A program made the position numbers and the translations under genes. This document shows, one piece after another, positions 1-10,607 of a stretch of DNA of 64,000 bases. Source of the stretch: Prinia subflava (Eukaryota > Chordata > Aves > Passeriformes > Cisticolidae); assembly GCF_021018805.1 (NCBI RefSeq), contig NC_086247.1, positions 146,531,285 to 146,595,284 on the forward strand, in the 5' to 3' direction. Position 1 is the stretch's first letter; each line of letters starts with the position of its first letter. The notes under the pieces were generated by a model. That model was given only the letters and a program-made list of their open reading frames with translations. It was not told the DNA's origin and did not search any database.

Positions 1-2316
1 AGAGAGCAATATGGGATTATTAGTACATAAAATGACATACAGAAATGATCTCCTACCACCAGAGACACCAGAAGTGCCTTGTTACAATGAGACCTCACTG
101 GCCATTAGGTCACACTTCTAATTGGGCAAGAGATTGATTCTTGGGCTTGTGCTCTAAAATAATTTAACAGCCCAAGTTATTTGGTTTCACACCAAACCAG
201 AATGATTAAGTATTCTCCGTTTTCTTTTTAAAAACGAAGTCTTTCAGCAAATCTTATTTCTTATGTCAGCAGGATAAGGACATCCTGGAGGTTTGTGTGT
301 AGGTTCTCAGGAGTATTTAAACACTTTTCTGAACAGAATCTCTCCCCACAGAGACTGTGTCATCATCAGTTAAAATTAACATGGCATGCATTTATTTGTG
401 CCATTATTTCCATTTTCTATCAACAGTGATGTGATCACTTTTAAACACCACCACAATTGGCCTGGTTTCAGGTATGGTTTGAAAGTGGGTGGCAAAATCC
501 TCTCCTTACTCAAAGGACAAATCCACCACTCTAACTCTGCACTTCAGCCCCATACCAGAGATGGATAAACCTGAAATCCCCACACAAGAGGGAACGCTTG
601 GGGGGTACAACATCTGCCCTCAGGGCTCTGCATGTGGAAGGTCCTTTCATTCCTCTTATCTCCTTCTCATGTGTGACATGGGAAAGCAACTTTTTGTATT
701 CCAGTCTTACCTCCTCAGATTTCTAGTGGAGCATTCAGTAAATGTTAGGGTAAGAGGTGAAGAGGCATCAGGGCTGGAGTGACACAGCCTGGGCTATCAG
801 CCAGGTATTCCATCACCTTTGCCATTGGGAGACTTTCTCAGTGGTCACTCAGTGCCAAGGAAAATTCTGGCTGTAGCATCCAATTTCCACCCAGAGGTCC
901 TCTCTTGCTTTCCAAAATATCCCCATACCCTTCTTCTCCATTTGTTTTGAGCTCCATAGGGGTTCTGGATGCCCATTTTGGGATAAGAAGGCATTTTTAG
1001 ACTGCTACCTTTGGTTAGTGATGACCTGTGCAGAGGTCACAGCACCAAGGTGCAAGGACAACAGGGAGCCCCAGGACACATCTGGGGTGCACAAGAGCTG
1101 TGCCATGGGTTGCTACATATTTCTCAGAGGTGGGGCACTGTGCAGTCCTCAGTGGCTGGCACAGATCCCTATATAGCCCTCACTATGTCACCTGAGCCCA
1201 GGACTATTAAACCCCACAATAGTGAGGAAATGCCCATAATCTTGCAGGTTTGGGTCCTCAAAACTGACATTTTTTCACACGTCCACAAACAAAAGAAGTC
1301 TGTATTTTGTAGGATGCACATTCTTTGTGCAGCATCATAGAACAGCAGCACATTGAGAATTTAATGGGCTGAAAGTTTATCACCTAACCACAGCAAGCAA
1401 TAGTCAAGGCTCATCTGCAGGGTGTCTCTGCAGTGCCACAGCAGTGGAGCCCATCCAGCTCTCTGGGGAAACCTGTGTTTCTTGTTCATGTCCTAGTGGA
1501 AACCCCATCCAGGACCTTGAACATTAGGGCAAAATGTAAACAAAAATTCCCGATTCCCACCATGAAAATCCACCTACAATTTTATTCCTGGGAAGGTGAT
1601 GCATGAAAGCAGCGATTGCACAGGCTGTTAGTCAGTGCTGTGCATCATCACGTTATAAATTCTCTTTCATCCACCTTTATTTCCCTTTTCTGTCAAAACT
1701 CTGTACTAACTCAACCATACTGAGTATGAACAAGGAGGAAAGCCCATGGCAAGGAGCTGATTTTTGGTGGTGGCAGTCAGGACGTGCATGAGCCCTCCAG
1801 CAGTGACTGTGGTTTGGAGGCTGACCACAGCCTGGGGTCCAGAGGGGGTTTGTTCATCCTGAGGCATGAACTCCCAGGTGCAGACATGTTTCTCAGCAGT
1901 GAAGCACATTTATTAATGATTTAGACTTTAATAGGAGCCCTGCCTCCATTTCAGGGGGTGCTGTCTTAGAAATACACAATGGGAGAGTTTGCTTCAAACC
2001 TTTCTTCTTTTTCTTTTCTTTTTGATGAGCCATAAGATACTGACCTTTTCTGTAACATAAGGATGTTGGTTGCTGGGCTTTTCTCTGCTAAAGTGCTAAC
2101 ATTTGTGTCTAACTATTAATTACCCAAGTGCTTTTTTCTTTTTTTCAGTCATTACTCTAATTCTTAATATCAAATCCTCCCCTCAGGGGACCATTCCTTA
2201 TTATTATCACTATACATGGTTTCTAAGGTGTCCACCCACATCACAACTGATTTTGGAAGAAAGAAGTGTGTGGTAGGAATTGCTTTGCCTACACAAGAAA
2301 GGAACATTTCACATTC

Positions 2317-2319
<3 letters not shown>

Positions 2320-2366
<47 letters not shown>
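2320..2366. repeat. Uninterrupted poly(A) run of 47 bases
   Basis: Forty-seven consecutive A between ...cattcatt and gctgggcagt. No processed gene copy or SINE body is recognisable before it, so it is best treated as a mononucleotide microsatellite. CR1 elements do not end in poly(A). On the DPP6 sense strand it is poly(U). Length is likely variable and prone to sequencing error. Confidence 0.95.
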
Positions 2367-2369
<3 letters not shown>

Positions 2370-3311
2370 GGGCAGTGATCAACATGGGTGAGAGAGTGGC
2401 AAATCCCCTGGGGAAATGATTTAGTGTTGAGCTGCTGAAGTGGATTTCCTCCCACCAGCACAGCCAAGAGTCCTTCCTGAGCTGCCTTCCAGGCTGAGCT
2501 GCTTTCAACCTGCCACAGCTTGGAAGTGAGTGATGCTCAGATAGTGGCTTTGCTTAATGAAATGCTGGTTCTTTCTTTTCAAAGAGGTCCAAAATGTATT
2601 CATAAACAAGAAGCTGGTATGTGATTTAACCACTATTCCAGTGATTTACAGAGTTTAATTCAGAAGATTGTAAAAAGCAAGAATCCAAACAGCTCCATCA
2701 GGGCTTGAGCCAAATGCCAGCAAACTCAAATGAAAAATTCCTGTCCACATTAGAGGATGTAAGGTCAAGCTCCACAATCAAGCTACCAAATGTAACCATT
2801 CCAAGGGCCAGTTTTCTGTTGTCAAAATGCAACTGAAAAAGCATCAGACATCATGAGGATGCTCTTATTTATAGTTTGGCATAAAAGCCACCACACTGTG
2901 CTGAAGTGCCTTAATTAACTATATAAACTATCTCAAAATGTGATAAAACCTACAGAATGATAATTGTTAGAGAGGGAGGAGAGAGAAGGAATAGAAATAG
3001 CAGGTTCTTCATGAACTGCAGAATATTTTTTTTTACTTATTTAACAAATTTCACATTTACATTTGCTTTTACATACCTTTTCATAAAGATTTTATTTCAA
3101 CCTCTACAGATCATTCTTGGGGGAAAATATTCATCTGCTCTAAGTAAAATTTAATTAGCTTAAAATGGGTTTTATTAAATACTGTATTTTTTTCCTCTTA
3201 AAATAAAATGTGGGCACTAGTAGAAGTTTATAAATGTCAGAGTGAAATTGTGCAGCAGTCTGTACAACAATTACCACATTTTGCCTCCTTTGGGTAAGTA
3301 CAATTTCTTTT

Positions 3312-3402
3312 CTTGCTTTGCAGATGGGGACACTGAGGCACAGGATTTTTTAGTGCTACAGAGATGATGCATAACAGGCCAGATCAACATGAAATAGAGC
3401 AG
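3312..3402 (+). repeat. 91-bp inverted duplication, copy 1
   Basis: These 91 bases match the reverse complement of 4983-5073 at 88 of 91 positions by direct comparison. The three differences are all T here against C in the other copy. Both edges are abrupt. The segment starts with cttgctttgcagatgggg and contains gatggggacactgaggcac, which resembles the core of MIR/CORE-type SINEs; the following part is not known to me. Confidence 0.93.
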
Positions 3403-4930
3403 GCTTGATCTAATGGGCAGGTGTCTGAAGTAGATTCAGTTCCCTGAAGTTCTTTTATCTATGGTTTTAAATAATGAATCCCAATTTCTTTTTACGGTGA
3501 ACACAGAAACAGGAACATGTGCAAGGGTAAACTTCTTGTCTTTCAAAATGTACAATAAGAAACACACAAAATTGATTATATTTTCTCTAATTAACTTTAA
3601 AGTCCATTTCTTTCCTGCCAGTGGCTTGTGAAAAAATAAAAGGAAGTAGGAAGAATAGTGAGAGCTCTTCAGAGAGATCTACAGACAGCACTTTGAAAAT
3701 TTACTCACGGTGAAGCACTGGCTCAGTTCCTCTCCCTGTTATCACTTCTGTGGATCTCCAGCACGTTTTGTGCACTCACTCCACTCCTGGGACTTCTCTT
3801 GAAGTTACTGGGGCTCAGCGTGGGGCACTCGTGCAGGATTTTACAGACCTGTAAAATCCCTGGCAGTGCAGGCAGGAAGAGCTGAACTCAGCTCCAAGAG
3901 CACTCCTGTGCTCCAAGTTCCTCCCAACACAACACATAAATCCAGTATGAAATCTGGATCCTGCTTAGGAGTAATTGTGCACAATTCCCTCCTTCTCAAA
4001 TGCAAAATCAGGCAGGAGTGGGAATAACTGCTGATTTTCTCCCTGATCCTGGTAAGAACATTTGGAACTGACATGTCCCAGCTGGATGTGCTAAGAGCTC
4101 CTGCAAGGGGGGCAGCACTAATCCCTGGCACTTGGCTGTGTCCAGAGGGAAATGGTTCATGCAGAACTGGCTGGGTGCTGGGAGGTCTGAAAAAACATGT
4201 TTTATGGTGGGCTTTATTTGGGAGAATGCAAACACAACTGTAAAAAAGTGTACCAGTTCTGCTGGCCACAGCAAAAGATTAAATACAGAAGATTTTAATC
4301 CTTGGATATACTATCCAAAATTAGCTCTTGCTTAAGACCTGCAGTGGCAGATCACTCCAGTGGTCCAGCAGCATGCACTGGTGTGAAAACACCTTAACAC
4401 TGGTGAGGGAAATCCTGCAGCTGGGGTAGGGAAACACTCTGCCCAGTGCCAGCCTGTCCATAAAAACTCTGAAGTAAATAAGTTCTTTTCCCTTATTTCA
4501 ATGAAGCATGTGAATGACTCAGATAATTCATATCGAGCCCACAAAAGAATAAAACAATTTTCAGTGCCCAGTTTTTGTAAGTAGGTTGTTGCCTGCATGG
4601 CTAAATTTTTATTTTTCAAAATTAGGAAAAATAATATTAGGAAATGATTGTTTATGGTACTGGAATCCCACATTTCCCCAGCACCTTGCAGGGGAGCTCC
4701 CTGTTCCACAGCTGGACCTGCAGATGCCATCTCAGCACCTACAAATTAATAAGTAGCTGGCAACTGCAATGCTGCCAGCGCAACTGTGGGGTTATGAGAA
4801 GAGCCTGTAAAATATTTATAATGGAGGTAGCTGCAAGCAGTAACCAGCAGCTCCCATGAACAGCAGCAGCGCTCGGAGGGGAGGGGTGGGACGGGACGGA
4901 GATGCTCGTCCCGGGAACACGGGGCTGGTT

Positions 4931-4944
4931 CCACTAGATGGCAC
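4931..4944 (+). promoter_or_regulatory. Perfect match to the CTCF core consensus
   Basis: CCACTAGATGGCAC fits every position of the degenerate CTCF core CCASYAGRKGGCRS. By base-composition arithmetic a perfect match is expected about 0.03 times in a window of this size on both strands. It lies in the CpG-rich patch. Occupancy cannot be told from sequence. Confidence 0.5.
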
Positions 4945-4982
4945 CCGGAGCCAGCACCGCAGAGTTTTGGGAGCAGCAGCGG

Positions 4983-5073
4983 CTGCTCTATTTCATGTTG
5001 ATCTGGCCTGTTATGCATCGTCTCTGTAGCACTAAAAAGTCCTGTGCCTCAGTGTCCCCATCTGCAGAGCAAG
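4983..5073 (-). repeat. 91-bp inverted duplication, copy 2
   Basis: Reverse-complement partner of 3312-3402, 1.58 kb away and 97% identical. It sits between the CTCF-type motif at 4931 and the minisatellite beginning at 5107, in locally GC-rich DNA. One of the three differences turns CG here into TG in copy 1, as expected from methyl-CpG decay. Confidence 0.93.
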
Positions 5074-5106
5074 GAGGGACACGAAGGGAAAGCGGGACAG
5101 GACCCC

Positions 5107-5319
5107 GAGCATCACCGAGCATCCCCGAGCATTCCTGAGCATCCCCGACATCCCCGACATCCCCAAACATCCCTGAGCATCCCCGAGCATCCCCGACATC
5201 CCCGACATCCCCGACATCCCCAAACATCCCCGAGCATCCCTGAGCATCCCTGAGCATCCCCGACATCCCCAAACATCCCTGAGCATCCCCGACATCCCCG
5301 ACATCCCCGACATCCCCGC
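5107..5319. repeat. Minisatellite of 22 units, CATCCCCGA(G)
   Basis: About 22 units of 9 or 10 bp. The main forms are CATCCCCGA, CATCCCCGAG, CATCCCTGAG and CATCCCCAAA, and they recur in a patterned order (CCCGA twice or three times, then CCCAAA, then CCTGAG). This suggests expansion of a higher block of several units. Open frames across it on both strands are by-products of the repeat. Confidence 0.95.
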
Positions 5320-7264
5320 CCGGGAGACCCGCGGACCTCAGCGGCTCCCCCTGTGCACACCTCAAACCACTGAATGCAGAAGAAAAATGAGTCAAACCCT
5401 GGGGGTGCCGATCCCGAGTTTACCAAGAGGCTGTGAGAAAGCTGAAATAACAGAAGGGAGGTACTAGATCTGAGTGTTCTCTTTCTTCCGCCCCGGGCTT
5501 ATTTTAATTTTTAAATCCTTTGAGTCTGTGTCAGTGGCATCTATTACACCCATACAGACCTGGCGTGAGGAGTTTACTTTGACAACAGGTCTTGTGGAAA
5601 ATGTTGCAGTCTTGTATAAAATACCATTTGGGAACATACATACTGAGGACTTTCCCAAATTGGTTTGTCAGATTTATTGAGAGGTCAAAATGAAATCTGG
5701 AAAACATTGGTATGAGCTCCTTTTGACTTCAGGCACAGCCTGAATCTGGATATCTGCAGAACGTGGCAAAAATAATTAGAAAATTCCCTTTAAAAAACAA
5801 TTTATGCTGGCAGATTAATGACATGTTATTTAAAAAGTGATGCCAGAGATTAGGTTAATTGGCTTCCTTATTAGTTAGCCTCAGCAGGGGAGTAGCAAGG
5901 GCATGAGCGAGTGGAAATCCTAAATTGCCTGGCCTTCCTGGTGAGGCAGATCATAGCTGAGGATAGGGAGAGGGAGCACAGGGACAGTGACTCTGTCACA
6001 GCCTGTTTCCAGGAGTGATTGTCTGCTGAGCAGGAGGGACACTGGAGGGGAGTGAGTTTGTCCCCAGCAGTCACTGCCTCGCCCACTGAGCTGGAGAGAT
6101 GCTGAGGGCACACACCAACAGGGTGTAAAGCTGTGCCTGCTTGTAAGAGAGGGGAAACTGAAAGCAGTTTGTAAAAATGGCAAAGGGCTCATTGCTCAGT
6201 GCAGAATTTTGTCACTGCTGTTATTGACAGGTGGAGGACAAGGATGGCTGCTTGTGGATGGCAAATTTAATCATCACCAAAGGATCTGGAATATCAAACT
6301 GAAGTGAACTTTGTGCTGTGTCCTGCCCTCAACAACCTTCATCCACAGATATCCATCACAGCAATATTCTTGTGTTAAATAGGTGATGAAGAGGTTTTTA
6401 TACCTTCATTCAACAGAGGCTCTACTTTCAGCTATTTCACCACCTGTTATATCACATTCACTGTTCACCTCCTAGACCTGTCCTCTGTTCCTGCACCACC
6501 CTAAAATATACACAGAGCTCCACAGGCAGGATAAATGCCTATGGTCCTTGGAAATGGCAGTGTGCTGCCCTGTCCACCACTCACTTTCACCTGGAAGGTC
6601 AATGAAATTGTCACTCCACAATACAGTTTACAATGCCTGTTCATGTATCTACAAGCCTGAACTCTGCAAATCTTACCTTTACCAACACAAGGTTCAGTGA
6701 TCCCTCCAGCCCTTCTTCAGCTCGTGTTCTCCTGATCCACCACCACATCATGCTGTGGGGACACCAATGCCTGACACCCCTGTGTGCCTCCTGGTGTGCT
6801 CTCACTTCCCAGATTTCCCCTTCATGCTGAAAATTTCTCCTCTGGCACATCCCACCCTTCAGTTTCCTGCACCACTGCCCAACCAAACTCAGAGAGAAAG
6901 GGGAGCCACAGCTGAGTGCACAATAGAGTTGGAGCTGGGGGGAACAAGGTGCTGGTTGTCAGGGACAAAGAAAGGTCATGCATTACTAGAAAACTGCTTG
7001 GACCACTGCATTGTTATTTTTTTAGAATTTTTAATACATGTTATGCATGATACTTCTATTTTTTCCACCTTTGTTTTGTCTGGAATAAAACTGCTGTCAG
7101 TCAAGCCTTTTTTGCTCTTAGCCAGGCTTGCTGCAGACACAAAGCTTATGTGCTCATGCTGTGTCTTCATCCTGTTGCTGAACACTTTCAGCCCACAAGC
7201 TACTGCTCAGATACACTGCCAGAAAGATGGAGTTTTCAAAATCTAAGCATACTGAGTAAATTCC

Positions 7265-7700
7265 CGGAAAAACCCAGCCCAACCAACCAACACAAAACAA
7301 AACATAACCAAACAAAAAAAATGGAAACAAACCAAAACAAACAAAAACAACAAACCAACCGACACAAAACATAACCAAACAAAACAAACTGAAACAAACC
7401 AAACCAAACAAAACCCAACCAATCAACCAACCAACCTACCAACCAACCAACACAAAACAAAACATAAGCAAACAAAACAAACGGAAATGAACCAAAAAAA
7501 CCCCAAAAAACAACCAATCAAACAACCAACCAACCAACACAAAACATAACCAAATAAAAAAACCTGAAACAAATCAAAACAAACAAAATCAACCAACCAA
7601 CCAACCTACCAACCAATCAACACAAAACATAACCAAACAGAACAAACTGAAACAAACCAAACCAAACAAAACCCAACCAATCAACCAACCAACCAAAAAT
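7265..7700. repeat. C/A-rich tandem array with higher-order units of about 70-90 bp
   Basis: The strand contains almost no G or T. It is built of AACC, AAAC and CACAAAAC words. The word CACAAAAC followed by a CATAA(C/G)C segment recurs at 7291, 7363, 7451, 7538 and 7621, giving spacings of 72, 88, 87 and 83 bp. Each unit contains a block of ACAAAC, GAAA and CCAAACC followed by CAACCAACC. It is thus a nested satellite rather than a simple tetranucleotide repeat. Confidence 0.9.
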
Positions 7701-7703
7701 CTC

Positions 7704-7783
7704 TCTCACACACACATATAAAAAAAAAATCCTACCCCCCCCCAAAAAAAAAGAAAAGAAAAAAAAAGAAAAAAAAGAAATCA
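7704..7783. repeat. Low-complexity tail: CA repeat, C9 run and A-rich tract
   Basis: Directly after the C/A array comes a short CACACACA stretch, an A-run, nine C and then A-rich DNA with scattered G. It is probably an extension of the same slippage-prone region. Confidence 0.85.
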
Positions 7784-8609
7784 GAAAATAAAGAGCAGAT
7801 TGGGGCAGGGAAGGGAAGTGACTGAAGAAGTCTGGAGTGTGTCACATGGACACTACAGATTTAATAGGGTTGATGGTGAGAAACCTCTTCATTTCCATGT
7901 TCCAACCATCCATGGGAACAATTTAACATCAAGCTCATGATTTTTTGTGGTGAGTGGATAACAAGACAAGCTGGGAAGCAGGCTGCACAAGCTCTAGGGC
8001 TCAAAGACTTTACATCATGTATGTCTCTAGTACCCACTTTTTTGTACAAAGTATTGTTTTTCTGTCATTAAGTAGAAGACAAAGAAGTTATTTTAGCTTT
8101 GTTGTTATTGTTTGAGGGTTTGTTTGGGTTGCAGGTTTTTTGTGGGGTTTTTTGCTTGTTTTCTCCTGTTAACTTTTTGGTTTGTGTGTGGATGTGTGTG
8201 GACTAGTATGCTGAGACAAATCCTTGAGGGGCACCTGAATGGAGCTAGGACTTCTATGCAGAAAAAATGCTGAGAGATGTCTTAATATCTACACTTCTCC
8301 ATTGTTAAACCCACTGGTTACTGTACCAAAACAACTGGACTGGAAGGAGGGCAGGGGAGTAAAAAATGTAGGCTTTGCAATGTCTGATTTCTAGGCCTTT
8401 TGCCCTGAAGACATCACAGCCCTGCTGAAAAGTGAGTTCCCTTGAGGGCTGCCCGGTGGGAAGGCTGCTGATGCACGGTGCTCAGGGCACTGGGAGCTGC
8501 CTGCAGACACTGACCCTGGAGGCAAAAATCAACAGGTCTGCAGGACACGTTCCAGTGCTTTCCTGAATCCCAACCCATTTAATAGAGCGGTATTGGGGAG
8601 AGAAAACAG

Positions 8610-8840
8610 AGAGAAACTGAGAGGGGAGGTTCACACTGGATATAAGGAGAAACATCCCGCCCATAAGGACGGTCAGGCAGTGTGACAGGTTGTCCAGTGC
8701 AGTCCCCATCCCTGCAGGTTTTCAGAATCCATGTGGATAAACCTCTGAGTAACCTGGTTTGGGTCAGGTTACCATCCTGAGGAGGATGGACTCAGGTGTT
8801 TCCAGCCTGAGTTACCTGGTGATCCCATAATCACCCTGCA
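8610..8840 (+). mobile_element. CR1 LINE 3' fragment, old
   Basis: Recognised from gaggttcacactggatataaggag, then the tgg-caggttg block, the catccctgcaggttttca block and aacctctgagtaacctggtttg. Together these follow the order of the CR1 3' end in the sense direction. It is diverged and lacks the terminal ATTCTATG repeats. It is antisense to DPP6. Confidence 0.75.
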
Positions 8841-9454
8841 TACAAAACAGAAAGGGTTTTTTAAATCTTGCATGTTTGGCCAGCTGTTTCAAAGATCCAG
8901 AACACATCCTGTCTGTTTAGCCATCATGTATCATAATGGCAGCTAGAAGAATCTCAGCAAGTATTTAAATGAGTCATGTGCAGTGCAGTACAGAAATGGC
9001 AGAGCACAACTGCATTGTCCCTTTTTATAATTTCTGCACAGTTATCACCTTTAAGGTACTTAAAACACACAACCTGGCAGCGGCTTCCTGGCTTTTAGCT
9101 TCATGTTTAGTAACAATGAATTGAGGAACTTTGCTGTGTAAGTCATGCATTTCCATTGGTGCTGTGGAAATGTCACCCTTAAATGCTCTGTTCCAGCACA
9201 TGCCTACATGTGACTCTGTGGTGACATCCCATTCCTGACCAGCTGGGCCACTGCTTGGATTGCATACAGGAAAAGAATGTATCTTTTAAGGGAAAAGAGG
9301 GTAGGCATTAAGAAAAACCCTAACCCTAAACTCTAAAGAAACAAGGCAGGTGACGAGTGGTTGGGTCATGGGGCTGGAACCCAGGCACTATGAAGACAAA
9401 GCATAAAAAAGGGGATTAAAAAAACCTGCAACTAATCAAAGCTAAAGAATTGAA

Positions 9455-9822
9455 GAATCATAGAATGATTGAATGGTTTGGGTTGGAAGGGACCTTAAAA
9501 TGATCCAGTTCCAACCACCCTGCCCTGAGCAGGGACAACTTCCACCAGAGCAGGTTGCTCAAAGCCCCACCCAACCTTACTTTGAACGCTCCCAGGGATG
9601 GGGCAGCCACCACTCCCCTTGGGCATCCTGTGCCAGGCTGCATAACACTCACAGGAAAGAATTTATTCCTCATATACTGTCTAATCCTGCCCTTTTTCAG
9701 TTTGAAGCCTTTTCCTAACACTCCATGCCCTTGTAGAAAGTCCCTCTCCAGCCCACTTCAGGCCCCCTTCAGGCACTGAGAGGATGCAATAAGGTCTCCC
9801 CAGAGCCCTCTCCTCTCCAGTG
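9455..9822 (-). mobile_element. CR1 LINE 3' end, about 370 bp
   Basis: It begins with aatcatagaatgattgaatgg, the reverse complement of the CR1 terminal octamer repeats. Then come the blocks gggttggaagggacc, gagcagggacaact, ggttgctcaaagcccc and tcccagggatggggcagcc, and finally aaggtctccccagagccctctcctctccag. This is a 5'-truncated insertion on the minus strand, sense to DPP6, and only about 300 bp from the exon at 10118. Confidence 0.93.
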
Positions 9823-10117
9823 CTCTGGTGAGTGGCCAACCATGGCTCTCAGCCAGACACCAGCACATCTATATTCCAGACAAAACCCCTGAAATCTGGA
9901 ATATGAAATTCATGTAGTCTGACTCTCTGGGGAAGCTGAGTACTTCTGCTTCCAGAGTTTGTCATATTTTGCACAGCACACAGCTGAGTGGATGCTGCAG
10001 CTGAAAGCCAGGCCCTTGCAAAGGGCTGTCACAGCAAACCATTTGTCACAATACACATTGTTTTGCAGGATCCTTAATGGCTGAGTTTTTAAATGAAAAC
10101 ATTGAAAAATTGCTTAC

Positions 10118-10170
10118 CCATGAGGTATTTTGCTGAGGACATAATATGCTGTATATGAATGCTGATACAC
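10118..10170 (-). CDS. DPP6: DPP6 exon: short beta-propeller exon (YQHSYTAYYVLSKIPHG)
   Basis: This 53-bp exon is read from 10170 to 10118, between an acceptor ending ttttgttttgcag and a gtaagc donor. It encodes VYQHSYTAYYVLSKIPH plus two bases of a Gly codon, so it leaves in phase 2. The HSYTAYY core aligns with the HSYTGYY segment of mammalian DPP6 and HSYTASY of DPP4 and DPP10. The continuation LSKIPHG is DPP6-specific. It is the last exon in transcript order in this window. No exon encoding the expected continuation (proline-rich DPPEV followed by a WG-containing strand) was found between 1 and 10117, so the following intron exceeds 10.1 kb. Confidence 0.96.
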
Positions 10171-10371
10171 CTGCAAAACAAAATTAAGAAAAAGACAACA
10201 ACAACAAAAAAAAAAGAGATTAGTAACTGTCACCTGTGTTAACAGTGCTTGATTTTTTTTTTTTTTTCAAAAACAGCCTAGCATTTGTGGCTGAGAAGCT
10301 CTTCTAAACACTTCAAAATCTGGAGTAGAAAAGAACAATTCATGGATGCTCTCAGAGCTGTGTTGTTCACC

Positions 10372-10453
10372 CGGCGCTCGCGGATCGCGCACACCCCGAT
10401 GCGCGGAGTCGTCGCCATGGCTACCAGGTCTTTGATTAAACCCGGGGCACACG
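10372..10453. other. Dense CpG cluster beside a DPP6 exon
   Basis: Eleven CG dinucleotides fall within 43 bp (10372-10414), with two more by 10453. Surrounding intron DNA is AT-rich and nearly CpG-free. The cluster is about 200 bp upstream, in transcript order, of exon 10118-10170. It has no splice sites or coding match I recognise. High CpG density usually means an unmethylated regulatory element or recent gain from GC-rich DNA. Confidence 0.7.
10411..10424. promoter_or_regulatory. RFX-type X-box-like motif
   Basis: GTCGCCATGGCTAC matches 12 of 14 bases of the palindromic X-box GTTGCCATGGCAAC, and all but one position of the degenerate RFX consensus with a two-base spacer. It lies in the CpG cluster. 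Binding is untested. Confidence 0.35.
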
Positions 10454-10569
10454 GGCTCTGCCAAGGCTAAATATAGAACAGCCATTAATGAGGACACCTT
10501 GGTCAGCTGGAGACATGCTCCATCAGTATAACTACACACAAGGCATGGGGGTTTTTTTGTTTGTTTGGT

Positions 10570-10571
<2 letters not shown>

Positions 10572-10606
<35 letters not shown>
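10572..10606. repeat. Poly(T) run of 35 bases
   Basis: Thirty-five consecutive T, inside a longer T-rich tract from about 10550 to 10630 with G interruptions. No retroposed body adjoins it that I can name. A second T15 run lies at 10253-10267. Confidence 0.95.

Positions 10607-10607
<1 letters not shown>

Larger units (their letters stand above)
4860..5110. other. Small GC- and CpG-rich patch in the intron
   Basis: The patch contains many CG dinucleotides (for example gggacgggacgg, gtcccggg, cacccgg) in otherwise AT-rich intron DNA. It holds the CTCF-type motif and copy 2 of the inverted duplication and borders the minisatellite. It could be a regulatory element or a GC-rich insertion. No exon with splice sites was recognised. 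Confidence 0.55.
1..10117 (-). other. DPP6: DPP6 intron (3' part missing) downstream of exon 10118-10170
   Basis: No coding exon was recognised. Positions 1-2300 hold ordinary unique intron DNA with nothing I can name. The rest contains the poly(A) run at 2320, the inverted duplication at 3312 and 4983, the CpG-rich patch and minisatellite at 4.86-5.32 kb, unremarkable DNA at 5.4-7.2 kb, the C/A-rich array at 7.27-7.70 kb, a poly-pyrimidine and A-rich tail to 7783, and two CR1 copies at 8.6-9.8 kb. A short telomere-like CCCTAACCCTAAA at 9318 is too brief to interpret. Confidence 0.85.

Noticed and set aside
4988..5426. Overlapping minus-strand frames of repeated short peptides
   Set aside because: They are translations of the minisatellite and its flanks, with no splice sites or known domain.
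7265..7700. Possible CRISPR-like regular array
   Set aside because: This is vertebrate DNA, the units are low-complexity with no unique spacers, and spacing varies.
9318..9337. Telomere-like CCCTAACCCTAAA
   Set aside because: Only two exact units plus one degenerate unit; too short for an interstitial telomere claim.
1..10117. Next DPP6 exon after 10118-10170
   Set aside because: I looked on the minus strand for the expected DPPEV and WG-containing segment with splice sites and found none.
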